Positions 37,618 through 50,139 are shown, counted from the first letter of the stretch. The stretch is DNA of 64,000 bases from Chimonanthus salicifolius (GCA_013350335.1 CM023534.1:15808802-15872801); one strand, 5' to 3'. The notes: generated from the letters alone by a model not told the origin. Translations and numbers: made by a program.

Positions 37618-38300
37618 GTGATCCCCGGATGACAAAGGAGGCTGAGGAGGTGCTCGCTGCTCATTAGCCGGGGGATGGTGCGGTGAGGAACAGCTCCCAC
37701 CAGTATGCATTGTGATCCCTAGATGACCGAGTAGGCTGAGGGGATGCTCGCCTAGGTCGAGGGACGATGCAGTGAGGGACAGCTCCCGCTGGTATAGTTT
37801 GTGATCCCTAGATGACCGAGTAGGCTGAGGGGATGTTCGCCTCGGTCGAGGGACGATGCGGTGAGGGACAGCTCCCGCTGGTATAGTTTGTGATCCCTAG
37901 ATGACCGAGTAGGCTGAGGGGATGCTCGCCCAGGTCGAGGGACGATGCGGTGAGGGACAGCTCCCGCTGGTATAGTTTGTGATCCCTAGATGACCGAGAA
38001 GGCTGAGGAGGTACTCGCCTAGGTCGAGGGACGATGCGGTGAGGGACAGCTCCCGCTGGTATGGTTTGTGATTCCCTGGATGACCGAGTAGGCTGAGGAG
38101 GTGCTCGCCTAGGTCGAGGGACAATGCGGTGAGGGACAGCTCCCGCTGGTATGGTTTGTGATTCCCTGGATGACTGAGTAGGCTGAGGAGGTGCTCGCCT
38201 AGGTCGAGGGACGATGCGGTGAGGGACAGCTCCCGCTGGTATGGTCTGTGATTCCCCGGATGACCGAGTAGGCTGAGGATGTGCTCGCCCACTCATTGAT
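37618..38300. repeat. 89/90-bp minisatellite in E3
   Basis: About 7.5 units; GTGATCCC or GTGATTCCC marks unit starts at 37618, 37712, 37801, 37890, 37979, 38068, 38158 and 38248. Each holds ATGACCGAGTAGGCTGAG and GGGACAGCTCCCGCTGGTAT. The later units are 90 bp because of one added T. A 203-residue minus-strand frame across it is a by-product of the period. Confidence 0.95.
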
Positions 38301-39429
38301 CGAGGGATGGTGCGATATGATGTGATGAGATATTCTAGGCTAGCACACCGGTATGGTGGGGACAGCCTGTGGTGCGAGGTGGTAGTGCGTTTACCCGCGG
38401 TTATAGTATTGGGGTTCATCGTTGAGACTTGTGTTGTGGGTGTTGACTCACCAGAAATTTATGGACGCCTATCGAGTGAGCTCGGCCGGCTCACTCGGTA
38501 GAAGACCTATAGAATTCTGTGGGAGGTGGATACATCAGTCGTGTGGAGACCAGCATATAGGGTCCAAGGTTATGGGTTTGATTATCAAGACTCTGGTGCT
38601 CGGTTGAGGAGACCATGGATGATTTTGGTTGGCGGTCCGTTGAGGACTGGTGAGGTGGTTACTCCTGTGTGGTAGTCAGTTTAGGACTCTAGTGAGTCTG
38701 ATTCTTGGGTTGGTTGTGGTATGCGTGTTGGTTGTCATGAGAGAGTTATAGGTCTGGTCGAGGAGGAGGGATCCTGACCCGGTTGGAGGTCAGTCTGTGT
38801 ACCCGAGGGCGGATGAACTACGACGGATGCATTGAGTGGGTTAGAGGATGCACTAGTGGCCCGATTGGTGTGGACCTGTGTGTTAGGGGTAGGGCACCCG
38901 CTTGCACAGTCATGCATGTAAACTTCATAGACATTGATGTGTTCATATGATTACATATATACCTATTGTATGCTGGGTGACATTTGGCGCGTGTGTTACC
39001 CTCACTGGGCATGTAGAGCTCACCCCTTGCCTCGTAGGTATTCCATAGAGGGATGGTCGACGGGACCCTCAATCGGACTTTGGGCGTAGGACTGCAGCTT
39101 AGTACTTATCATGGTTTTATCTTGTAATCGGAAATTGCTCATGTATTCGAGATATGTGTACATTTCACTAAGTTGGATGAATGTAATAATGTGATGATGC
39201 TATAATTTGTAATTCTGATTGATGCTTACGGTTTTTGACTTATTGGCGGATTGCTATGGTTAGTATGGGTTGCAGGAGCGGCGTCTCCCTTTAAAAAAAA
39301 AAGTATCCGAAATTTTATTGGATTGGTTTTAGGAGTTCGTATCAGTTTTAACGTGCCCGTAGCGGGACGGGTTGTTACAAGTAACATCACATTAATCAAA
39401 TAATAATCAAACAAGAGCATTTTATACTT

Positions 39430-39830
39430 CAAAAAACTGGGTCCCTCGGAACATGCCTCGGAACTAGGTACTGTGGCTTTGGATTATCCGAACCACACCT
39501 AAACTAGTCACTGACCTCGGAACATGGGTCTGAGTTCGGATCGTCCGAAGATTGGGTCTCGGATCATCCAAAGTCCATCCGAACCGAAAAGCAGATACAA
39601 TAAGTCTCGGTGGGTCTGTAAGCCTCGGAACGTCCGAAGTTTGGGTTCGGAACGTCCAAGTGGGTTCGGTCCTTCCGAGCTCAGCTCGGATCGTCGGAAA
39701 GGGTCTGGCTAGCCTCTGACGTAACTGGGCTTCGAGTGAAGCTCAGAACGTCCGAGGGTTAGCTCTCGGAACGGCTGATGGGCTCGGACCGTCCGAAGCT
39801 CGACTCTCGGACCGTCCGAAAGTCGTCTTC
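39430..39830. repeat. Cluster of TCGGAnCGTCCGA palindromes in E2
   Basis: Around ten full or partial copies of the near-palindrome TCGGAACGTCCGA / TCGGACCGTCCGA, separated by variable GC-rich spacers. It is transcribed if the minus-strand TATA box at 40334 is used. Confidence 0.7.
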
Positions 39831-41122
39831 CTCCACTATCTGCACCAGCAGACAGTGATGGTAGACACTGTATGAAATACGAATCTGGAAACAGAGGGTT
39901 TCCCGGATTCTGTTTCCGCACCTAGCCGGTCCCATGGACTCCTCTGGGAGTCCTTTTTTCCATACGGAAAGGTTTGGAGCCTTGGAGCTCACTGGGTCAT
40001 CCGATTTTATCACTGGAACCTCACTGGTACACTTAAAACCAGGTTTTTCTTAAAACTTTATACAGGTTTTTCTCACTGAAAACAGGGCCAAAACCAGTGT
40101 TTCTTGATTCTAAACTGATTGAAATCGAAAGAGGAACACAGTGGTTACCTTTACTGAAGTTTCTGGGCTGAAAATCTGAACCTTTGAAAATTTTCCCTCT
40201 AAGGCTACGGTTGGCAAAAACAGAGAAGAAAACAATGGCAAGGCAGTGAGCCTTGGCTGGTTTTCACAGAGAGCAGATAGATTGAGAGAGAAGAAGGGGT
40301 TTGCTCGGAGTGAAAACCAGGAGAGGAGGGTCGTATATATAAGAAAACAGCCGAAGGAAGGGGGCCTTCGGCCGCTGCATGCAGTGGGGTACGGACATTG
40401 ATACAGTGAAAACACTGTATCGCTGGGTGGTTGCAAATAAGTCATCTATCAAAACTAATTTTGCATTTTAGCCCCTAGTTTTAATAAAAGCCGATTTTAA
40501 ACTGAAAGTATGATTTTTAAAACTCAAAAACTTAATCCAACCTTACAGATTGGGTTTTGAAAACCTTGATTACCATAAAAATTTTGGAATTTAACTCTCA
40601 CTAAAAACCAATGATTTAAATAAAAACCACATTTTAACCTTATTTACTTAATTAAACAAATGTTAAAATAAACAATTTAGAAACCTCATTTTGGGGTGTC
40701 AAACAATAACTAGGCCATACTTAAAATGGTCTAACACAAAATACTAGTTTTGAAATTTATCTTATTTCCAAAACCCTGTAAAATAATTAATACTCCCTTT
40801 CGGGGTTTTGACGGGTGGATTTAAAACACTATTTTCTGAAAATAAAATTATTTTAAAATTAGAAACACAAATTCTTTATTAAGGAGAACATTATCATCTA
40901 ATAATAATCACATACCAATATAATTTATGAAATAATATCTGAAAGTGGTAAATTACCAAAATGCCCCTCCAGCTTGACGAGCTGGATCACTGAGCTCACG
41001 AGTTCGGATTGGGCCATACCTGGGCGTTCCTCAAAGCCCTAACCGTAATTCCCAAGATTAATTGGTTAAACAAGATTATTAAGTTAAAACAAGCTTAATC
41101 TGGGTCAAGGTATTACATAAAT

Positions 41123-44100
41123 CTTCAAGTTTATCAAAACCCGATCATAGAAAATGTCACACGTGCTCTTCACACATGGACTCAAAGATATTCCATATGT
41201 CCCCATATACAAATCCATATCACACAACGACTATTATCTCATTAGAGTTATGAACGAAAACATAGCGAATATATGTATATGACATTAAAACTTACAAACA
41301 TAAGTTTCTTATGCCACATGAGGCATATTTAAAATAAAAACACACAAAATAGCCAAAGGTACGCTTAGTTTCCACATGCGGGAAACCACAGACAATTCCG
41401 AAGTTCCGACTCCTAACGAGACACCATTGGTTCCTCCACTTCATCTTTCAGCTCATACCCTACATTGTGAGGGACGTGAGCTACTAACCCAGTGAAGAGA
41501 ACTCAAATAAATTAGAAACCATGGTATGCATGTATCAATACAAATGAACATTTAACTTACCACCATATGATCCATTTTTACCTTAGGATCATTCTTATAG
41601 GACATTGTTTACCCTTATGGTCCTATATCAATATTTACCACCAAGCCCTACCTCATTATGCTATGCATGCATTAACCAACATGTTATAAACAATTAAAGG
41701 AATTATTTTCCAAGTCATACTTTGCTAATCAACTGGGGATAATCATTCACCAAGTCAAATCCCATTTTTCCACTGAGATAATCATTCACTAAGTCAAATC
41801 TCATTTTTTTCCACTATGATAATTATTTACCTAGTTATATCCCATTTATCCATTGGGGTAATCATTCATCTAGTCATATCCCATTTATCCACTGGGTTAA
41901 TCATTCATCTAGTCATATCCCAGTAACCAATGAGAAATCACTATGATACATCTCATTGTTTATATGGGGATCTCCCACCAAGCTATATCCCACGTACGTG
42001 GTCTCCGCGACCCAGTCTACTAGCCCATCCAACACCAACGGTTGATGGCGGTCGACCATAGCATACTAACACGTCCAACCCAACAGTTCGCAAACGGCAT
42101 TCGACCTAACATCATAAGGTCTCCACAACCCGGTCTACTAGCCCATCCAACACCAACGGTTGATGGCGGTCGACCACAACCTACTAACACGTCCAATCCA
42201 AGGGTTCGCAAATGGTGTTCGGCTAATCTCAGCAATTATAGCCCCACGAGCAATGTCAGATTTTTCAAGTTATTATCTTTCACAGATTTAACTTATAATC
42301 ATAATTTTCACATGCAAATATCAAATGCATGATAATGTATGATTTTCAGTGCCCTCCTTACATAAGAACTTATTCTGAGAGAACCAGCATATTTCAGCCT
42401 TACCATTTGGTGTATTCAATACCAATATAAGAAATCAATAAAATAATCAATATCACACAAACATATAAAACTGAATTTAATAACACGAATGCCTTCACCC
42501 AGTTTTTACCCGATAATTCCCAGACACTCCATGGGTCCATACTGCGTTAGAGGCTACAAGTCCTTGACTCCCCGACACCATTTTACGCCTACGTTCTACA
42601 CAGTTAGAACATTTACATCCCTTACATGTAGGCAGTGTCAAGTCTCGCATTTTAGACCTATATAGCATTTTCCATCTTTAAGTGACTATGGGTCCCATTT
42701 CAGTCTGGTGTTAGTGGGTTTAACAAATAAAACAATACAAGTGTGGGTTCGAGTCTCCTCACCTTTATTCGCAGTGATTATCATAGAAATCTGTAAGAAT
42801 AAAATAATAATATAAATTTTAGGACATTCATGGATTATCTACCCAATCCCCATGCATTTTTCAACAAAAATGTGATAAGTGTAATGGGTCACCTATCTCT
42901 TACTACTTCTTTAAATTATGTCAGAGAGTTAGCTGTTAGCCATCCAAAATACCACAATAAAATAAAAATGTAAAGTACTCAGTGCCCCGTCTCGTATTGT
43001 TTTCCGGTTAAGGGGACATATTGAGACGATGCCCAGAGGGTACAGAGACAGTAAAGTAAATAAAATACTCAGTGCCCAACCCCTTTTACCATCGAGCGGC
43101 GTTTCTGCTGCGCTGCTGATGAGAGATTCTGGCCCAGAGGTTACAGTACTGGAATTTAAACATAAAATGTGGGAAAGTAAACACACAATAGTTACCTGAG
43201 GTTAATATTTTCCCCCAATTTTACTTAGGGTCCAAAAACTGAATTTTAAATGTAAAATAAAACTGATTTTAAAGGATATAATTTAAAATTTAAGAGGAAG
43301 CTTATTTTCCCTTTCATTTTGAAAAATCCAATTTTAAAGCTCATAACTATCCCTTTCGAATCTCAACTTGCTCTATAATTAATATAAATGAGAAAAGAAT
43401 AATTTCGATACCTTGGGTGTAAAATTCTGCTTAAGAATTGACTTAATTTGAAAACCTGAGACTGAAGTGGGGAAAACTCGATGGCTGTTGTTACTACTGC
43501 TAGAACAGCCAAAGCAAGGGAAAGAAGAGGACAAGAAAGAAAGGAAAGGAAAAAGGAAAAAGGAGAAATAGGAGAGAGAGCGCTTGCTGTTACCAAACCA
43601 AAAGAAGAAGAAATAAGGAGCGAAACGGTAGTGGCCCCTTTGTTTTGTTTTTTTTTTTTCTTCTTCTTTATTTCTTCCCCATTTCATGCGTTTAAATAGA
43701 GAAATGGGTTGGCTAAATGTTTCATACTACAATCGTAGCTTAGGTTTAGGTGAATGTTTATCTTATAAGATATTTTATATTATTTTATTATTATTCTTTT
43801 TTTAACAATACCTCTTATGTCCTTCATTAATTCTAAGCATTTTAGGGTCTCTTTAGACTGATCTAATCGGTCCACTGGGTCGGGTATTAAAAATTGGTCA
43901 TGGTATTAAAATTTGGAGAGAAATCGATGTCGAAAACTCGGTGTTTAAGCCAAAAATCACTGTTTTGTCAAAATTTATAATTTTGAAGAATCTCTTTGAA
44001 ATGATCTAACTTTACAGTTAGGTAGAGTAAATTAGTCTAATAAAAATATTTTAAAGGTCCAATGCATTTTGAGGTCAAAACCACATTTTTCAAGTGAAAG

Positions 44101-44640
44101 AATATTTTTAGTTAAAATGACGGCCCAGTTTTCTCGCTGTAAAATAAATGTCAAAAGTTGATATTCTTGGAAATCTTAAAGTACAAGAAAGTTCGTTATG
44201 ATATAGATCGAGTTTTAATTCTCTCTTATATTTTTAGGATTTTGTCTCCCCTATAAAATTAGGGCTTTGTCACCTAAGAAAATGTAGCTAGCAAAAATAG
44301 GTAGAATTAGGTTGAAATTGGCATTCCGTTAAGTCTGGAATTTAAAAATAATGTATAATCTAAAATTTGGGGTGGAAACTAGGTTAAATGGCTTAGTTTC
44401 CAGAGCAGCCAACTTTTAACTATAAAATAATATTATTATATTCATAACTTACGCTTATACCTTTGAGACTTAATTAAAAGAGCTACCGGACTTGGATCGG
44501 ATCAAACTCGGATCCGTTGGAATCCTCATTCCGTAATCTTCATGATTGGAGGAACAAAAATCACAATTAATGGCTAAAAAAATTACTTAATTAAATCTAA
44601 TTAATCCAAATTAACCTCTAACTTGGGCTGGGGTATTACA
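41123..44640 (-). repeat. Main part of solo LTR E1
   Basis: Aligns with the LARD LTR from AAAACCCGATCATAGAAAATG to the end. Differences include an extra ~45-bp repeat array (41735-41935, words AATCATTCA and AGTCATATCCCA) and a ~118-bp tandem duplication at 42000-42235 (GGTCTACTAGCCCATCC, CGGTTGATGGCGGTCGACC). A weak minus-strand TATTTAAA lies near 43693. Confidence 0.85.
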
Positions 44641-44984
44641 ACTCCATTGACATCATTTAATGAAAGAAGACTATAGATTAAATGCACTCACTGTTATCAT
44701 TATCAAATTTATTTATTTTATAAATTTGAAATTGAAATATATTTGCAATTGAATTAAATAAGTTTTTTTTTATAAGCAAATTGCCTATCTAACATCTCTT
44801 AAATTTGAACTAATAACTTTAAAGTTTATGAGTTAGACATCTATTAAAGTAAAAATGATTAAATGAGAGTGATTATATGCAAGTTATAGTAAAGTTTAGT
44901 TACTTCTAAATTGAAGTCCACTTCTAATAATGAAAATCTATAAATCTCAATATCTCACATAATTACAATAGTTATAATATCAAC
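44641..44984. repeat. Segmental duplication unit 2, short middle part plus unmatched flank
   Basis: 44641 to about 44770 continues unit 1 sequence from about 5978. After that about 210 bp have no match in unit 1 and run to the E4 target site TCAAC. Confidence 0.75.
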
Positions 44985-45460
44985 TGTAATGACCCATTCC
45001 TGATTTATCCGATTTGGGAGAGATTTTTGGACCTCCAAGTTGTTTTTGGGACTATGGTAGTAGTGAAGAGAGTGTGGGCTCCGTGGTGAGCCCCAGTTTG
45101 CCATTTTCGAGCTCGAAAGCTAGAAAGTTATTTTGGCAATTTTGTAATTATTAACTATCTTGTCATGATAAATGTTAAAAAAAAAAAAAATCACACGCTT
45201 TTCCCCGCTCGATGTTCGACATTCGATTTCTAACGAGTTTTGAGTTAATTTTCGAAAGACGCATCATGGGTTTTGAAATTTTGGTTACGTTCTCCGAGGT
45301 TTTATCTTTTAAAAAAATAAAAAAAATAAATAAATAGATAGATAAATAAATAAAATATGTATTGAGTTTTAGTTTAAAAAGAAAAAAGAAAAAAGAAAAA
45401 AGAAAGAAACCCTAAACTACCCTCCAAACCCTAGCAACCCCTTCTCTCTTAAGCCTCTCC

Positions 45461-45494
45461 CGCAACACTGAAGCGTTCTAGCTACAGTGCTGCG
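45461..45494 (+). other. Leader hairpin of E4
   Basis: GCAACACTGAAGC and GCTACAGTGCTGC form an imperfect stem in the place where E3 has a perfect one. The E5 target site overlaps its end. Confidence 0.55.
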
Positions 45495-47065
45495 ACTGTA
45501 ACGCCCTGCCCTTTTTCACCCGTTTTCCAAAAATCAGAGTCTATTTTTTTTTTTTAAATAGAAGAGTGAGAGAGGGTGCGGACACCACGACGCGAGTTAA
45601 GTCCGAGCTTCTAAAGCCCGGCCCTTAACTGGCCAACCCCACGCGTGCGCGGAGCTAAGTCCACGAAAACAGTTCACGCGTAGGAAGTAAGCTCACGGAT
45701 TATAGTTATTGCGGAACATGATAATAGAGTCTATCCAACCGGTTTTTAAATAGAAGGGAAGATACAACATTGAATTACCAAAATGCCCCTATGTTCATAT
45801 TTATATCACAAAATATAATCATCCATAAGTAACGTCCAAAACATCGCAAGAAATGTAAACTTATACAACCCGACAAGCTAAGTTACTTTAAAATTACATC
45901 TCCAAAATGTAAACGTAAATAAACTAAGAATGCACTGCCCAAGCCCCTAAGTTTGGCTCCTGTCATGTCCACCGCTTCCGCCATCCCCTGCGTCATCAGC
46001 TAGGGTAGAAGTAGGGCGTTAGTCAACGCGCCCAGTAGGACTCCGAAGTAGGGCTAGCACATGGATTAGTGATAACACATATACCGATAAAATAACATAT
46101 AACAAAATAAGCATGTGATGAATGTTATGCCATGGGTGCCTATGTCATGTGTCCCACCCATCATCCGTATGATCATACAATGTATTATCCCCATGTTTGC
46201 TTCTCGGTCGCCCTGACGGAGCATGGACTCCGGTTATAGCCCTCAGGCTATCCCCATGTCTAATTCTCGGTCGCCCCGACGGAGCATGGACTCCCGTTTG
46301 TTTATTTTTTTCCGCCCATGCCATGCATGAGATGTAGTGCATTATGCTATGTAATATATATATAATGCATATACTCAACATATCATACATAGCCATATAA
46401 TGCATAATATTAAAATATAATCCATATGATTCATAACTTAAAACTCATCATAAGATAAATCATAATCATAAATCTATCATAAGCCAAATCAAAATAATTT
46501 AAAATACCATCACATATCTATCGTTTACAAAAAGGTAGGAATCCTACCGAATACCGTGTCGCGTTCTGTTACGTTTTCTGCTCGATAATCCGGTCGTCGA
46601 TCGCGTACCGTTTGCGACGTCCGATACCTTATTACATTTACCGAATTAGTCCATACGTTATCCATCTAATTAGACCCATTAATGGCCCTTATCTTAGCCC
46701 ATTATCCATTAGTTAAAACACATAGATAAATCCCATTTTTGGCCAATTTACGAGCCTAAAACGCAGCAACTATCCGCTTCATTTAATCATTCATAATGTA
46801 TTCGATTTTCATGTCTAATCCACATAGGGTTCTTCAATGTGGCACTTATTTACCGTTTTGCCACTCCTCTCTCATGGTTCAATCATCCATTCGTTTATGT
46901 ATCTTCTAAGTCCAAACTTCATCCCTAATTTAGATCCATTAGGGTTTCATTGACCATGACCTAACATCCATAAAAAAAACAGCCACCTAATTTAATTAAA
47001 TTTGTAATCATCTAACTCCATATATGATTCAATAATTGGCCCATAATCATGACCTCCAAATGGGT

Positions 47066-48146
47066 CATGGGTTCGGCCATACACCATGGCCGAATCCATG
47101 GTGCCTATTTCCATTCCCTTGGGTCAATTTTACCTTCACCAAATGAAATTAAATGATTCATTTAAAATCCCATTTTTCATCTCATTTAAAACATCACATA
47201 CCTACTCATAAATCCATTTAAATTTATCATCTCTTTCCATCATTTTCCATTCCTTTTACCTTCATTAAAGTTCACTAAATCATCACCATAGGGTTCGGCC
47301 ATACACCATGGCCGAACCCATGGTTCATGGCTCACTTTCATGGATGTTATTTTAAAGACTAAGTTTTGTCCCAAATTAATCCAATTTGAAATTACTAATC
47401 TTCGTTCATTTTGGCCCTTTAAAACAAACTCCTAAGCATTGATACATACATTAACCTTAGCCTAAAATTGATCCAAAATTGGGTCATGGGTTCGGCCATA
47501 CATCATGGCCGAACCCATGATGTTTCTTTCTCCATTTTTCTTGGTTTCATTTACCCATTTTAACATACTTCCAAATGAAGATTAAATCGTCCATCTAAAT
47601 CTTCATTTCCATCCAAAGATTACTACATACCATACTTACTCATCTATTCAAATTCCTATTCCTCCATATTATTTTCCATGCCTAAAAGTCCCATAACCTT
47701 ACTATAGGGTTCACCTTTATGGATGCCATTTTCAAAGACTCATGTTTTGTCCCAAAAAATAATCCATTTAAAATCACTAACCTTCATTCATTTTGGCCCT
47801 TTAAAAAAAAACTTGTAATCCATTTAAAACTATCATCTTCTCCATCATTTTCTATCTCTTCACTCTCATTAAAATAATTAATCATCACCATAGGGTTCGT
47901 CCATGTACCATGGCCGAACCCATGGTTCATGGTTTATCTCCTCCATGCTATTTTAGAAGTCATAATAATCATGTGCATTTCCCATGATTTTCTCATCTTA
48001 ACAATCCTTTAAAATCACCCATTCTTAACCATTTGAAACCTAATTTTCATTAACCATTCTCCATCATTTTAAACCTTCACACCTTAATTAAAAATCATCC
48101 ACATTTACCATGGGGTTCGGCCATGCTACATGGCCGAACCCTATGG
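47066..48146. repeat. Five dispersed hairpins with GGTTCGGCCAT arms in E5
   Basis: GGTTCGGCCAT...ATGGCCGAACC pairs with 4-6 base loops at 47067-47101, 47289-47323, 47485-47520, 47892-47923 and 48110-48146. Arms are 10-14 bp; the changes in copies 1 and 4 leave most of the stem. The sequence between them (CATTTT/CCATTTAAA-rich) is only loosely repeated. Confidence 0.85.
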
Positions 48147-48986
48147 CCCATTAAACCATAAAAATCCAATTTTTCCTATGCTTAATAAAGACTTAAAAAT
48201 TCCATTAAAAATTCCATTCTTCCATTTCATCCATTTTCTTAATCCATTCCTCCATTTTTATCCATTTCTTATCCTATCTTTTGATGGATCTTAGATCCAT
48301 GGCCCACAACATTTTTGGCCATATTTGGTCTAAGAAATGGATTCCATATCCTATCTTTAGAAATATAAACTCTTGTTTAAGAAATTCTTACCGCACCGAC
48401 GACTCCTCCGGTCCTTCTTTCTTCTTTGCTTTCCTTAGCCCTTTCTCCTTCTTTCTCTTCTTGATGATCGGCCAAGATGAGCTTGATCAATGGTGTGGCC
48501 CTCCAAGCTTAGGATCGGCCAATATTGAGTGAGTTTGTTTGAGAGGGATGGAGAGGGGAAGGTGATGGAAAACAAGATCTTAGCCTTTGATCTTGAGGTG
48601 GTGATGGTTGATCAATGCTTGGTCTTTCCTTTTCTTCTCTTCTTTTCCTCTAAGTCTTCTTATTTTCTTCTTTTCTTCTCTTGATACATGGAGGGACATT
48701 TTTTTTTTTTGGCTGTGAAGAGAGGGATGAGATGGAAAACCCATCTCATCTTTGGTCTTACTTGGACCATTCCCCTCCATCATGTCTCCACCAACCAAAG
48801 TATAGGCTCCCTTGACCTTGGTGGTGGTGGTTGAGATCCAACCACCAAGCATGGCTCCCATGTCCTCTTTGACTTGTTTATGTTGACCCTAATTAATCAA
48901 CTTAATTAATTAAGTTAAGTCCTCACTTAGGTTAATTAATTTCTATCCAATTTAATTCCATCAAATTATCTATCTAATAAATCCAC

Positions 48987-49265
48987 CCATGGTTGACCAA
49001 GTCAACCATGGTGGACGGTCCCCACCTATACCTACCCCACCCGCCACCTCACTTGATGAGGTGGAGGTGAGCCCCACTTGGCCATGTTATTTTAATTCCA
49101 TTGATTTTAACTTAGATAATTTTACAATAATTTTAAAAATTTAATTTATCTTAATCCACCTTAGTCTTCTTAAATTTATCCATGGTTGACCAAGTCAACC
49201 ATGATGGTTGGTCCTACTTTTTCCTTGGTCCACACGCCACCTCAATTGGTGAGGTGGAGGTGGCC
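48987..49265. repeat. Duplicated double-hairpin module in E5
   Basis: CCATGGTTGAC caa GTCAACCATGG at 48987-49011 is followed by CCACCTCA...TGAGGTGG at 49044-49063. The pair recurs at 49180-49203 and 49239-49260. The period is about 193 bp. Confidence 0.8.
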
Positions 49266-50139
49266 CCATTTGGTCATATTATTTCATTTCATTACTAACT
49301 TAGGGGTTTTAATTCCAAATCACCATTTTTAAATTAATTGGCCCACATTGGGCCGACGGCCCAACCGATTATTTTCTACCCCTTTACCTTAGGGTTTGGA
49401 CCAATTTTGATCCATTGGGTCTCACATGGTGATCGGGCCCACTTTGACTCAAATTGACTATCTTTGACCCAATTACTTCTCATTGACCCATTAAATGGAT
49501 TTCATCCAATTTGTGGCCCAATTGGCCATTCTTGGACCCTTGTCCCAACTTTTGATCCATTTGGTATTCCATCATGTCAAAATTCAATTTAAAATCAATA
49601 AATGCCAAATATATATTGATTCGAAAATTCGGACTATTACAGCGACCCCTACCTTCGTCTCTCCCCCCGGTCTTTCTCCTTTTTCACTGCTTTGATCTCT
49701 TCCTTCTTCACTTTTCTCTCTCTCTCTCTCTCGTCTTTCTTTCTTCCTCTCTTTAGATTCCTCTTCTTCTTCTTCCCTTTTTCTCTTCCCCCTTGGTCAC
49801 CCGGGCAACTGCTGCCGACTTCCAGCCCCCGACCTCCTTCGTCGCCGTCCGAGATTCGGATTTCCACCGCCCCAGTTCCAGGTACCCTCTCTTCTTCCTC
49901 CCACTTTCTTCCCCTTCTCGATTTACCTCTTTTCTCTTCTTCCCCTTAACCCTCTCTTGACTATCCTCGTTTTTCCATGATTTCTTCAGTTTGTCGTGAT
50001 TTTCTTTGGGTTTTCCACGATTTTACTTAGTTTTCCTCGCTTTTCCCCGATTTTCCTCCTTTTCTTGTTTTCCTCTCTCCCCTTTCTTCAACTCAGCTGA
50101 ACCACTGAGTCAGCTTGGCCATGTGTCGAGTTGACCCAG

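Larger units (their letters stand above)
24553..39379 (+). mobile_element. E3: solo LTR nested in E2
   Basis: Starts TGTAATGACCCGACCCG and ends GGACGGGTTGTTACA, with a perfect target duplication AGTAA (24548-24552, 39380-39384). Own length is about 3.87 kb (24553-25481 plus 36439-39379). It contains a perfect leader hairpin, a pyrimidine-rich leader with CCCTAATCCCGTCGCCG-type sequence, a GGCCC/CCCAGTT-rich block and an 89-bp minisatellite. No coding region. Confidence 0.85.
23072..41117 (-). mobile_element. E2: solo LTR nested in E1
   Basis: Ends TGTCACGCCCCGACCC and AAGGTATTACA. Flanks TAGAT (23067-23071) and TAAAT (41118-41122) are a 5-bp duplication with one change; removing E2 restores the E1 sequence as judged from the LARD LTR. 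Own length is about 3.21 kb (23072-24552 plus 39385-41117). It shares only its ends and short motifs with E1, so it is a related but separate family. A minus-strand TATATATA box lies at 40334-40342. Confidence 0.85.
22980..44640 (-). mobile_element. E1: solo LTR of the LARD family, split by nested insertions
   Basis: Outer ends TGTCATGCCCTGAACCCGG and CTGGGGTATTACA, with a perfect 5-bp target duplication ACTCC (22975-22979 and 44641-44645). Unit 1 has the empty site GGACTCCATTGAC. Without the nested material the element is about 3.61 kb (22980-23071 plus 41123-44640) and aligns end to end with the 3.64-kb LARD LTR, though clearly diverged. No internal region or second LTR is present, so it is a solo LTR. 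Read on the minus strand it starts TGTAATACCCCAGCCC. Confidence 0.9.
45497..49641 (-). mobile_element. E5: 4.1-kb solo LTR nested in E4, rich in hairpins
   Basis: Starts TGTAACGCCCTGCCC, ends TCGGACTATTACA, perfect target duplication GCGAC (45492-45496, 49642-49646). No second LTR or coding interior. The minus-strand sense is inferred from the purine-rich leader at about 48400-48860 and a weak ACTGGGC box (~46030). It contains a 66-bp tandem pair at 46190-46300 (CTCGGTCGCC..GACGGAGCATGG) and two hairpin series. Confidence 0.82.

Noticed and set aside
37618..38300. CRISPR-like array
   Set aside because: Units are contiguous 89/90-bp repeats without spacers, in plant nuclear DNA.
37808..38419. 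203-residue proline/arginine-rich open frame on the minus strand
   Set aside because: It runs along the 89/90-bp minisatellite and repeats a ~30-residue block; no start context, no family resemblance.
45497..49641. E5 as a protein-coding transposon
   Set aside because: No transposase or reverse-transcriptase motifs on either strand; TG...CA ends and a 5-bp target duplication fit a solo LTR.
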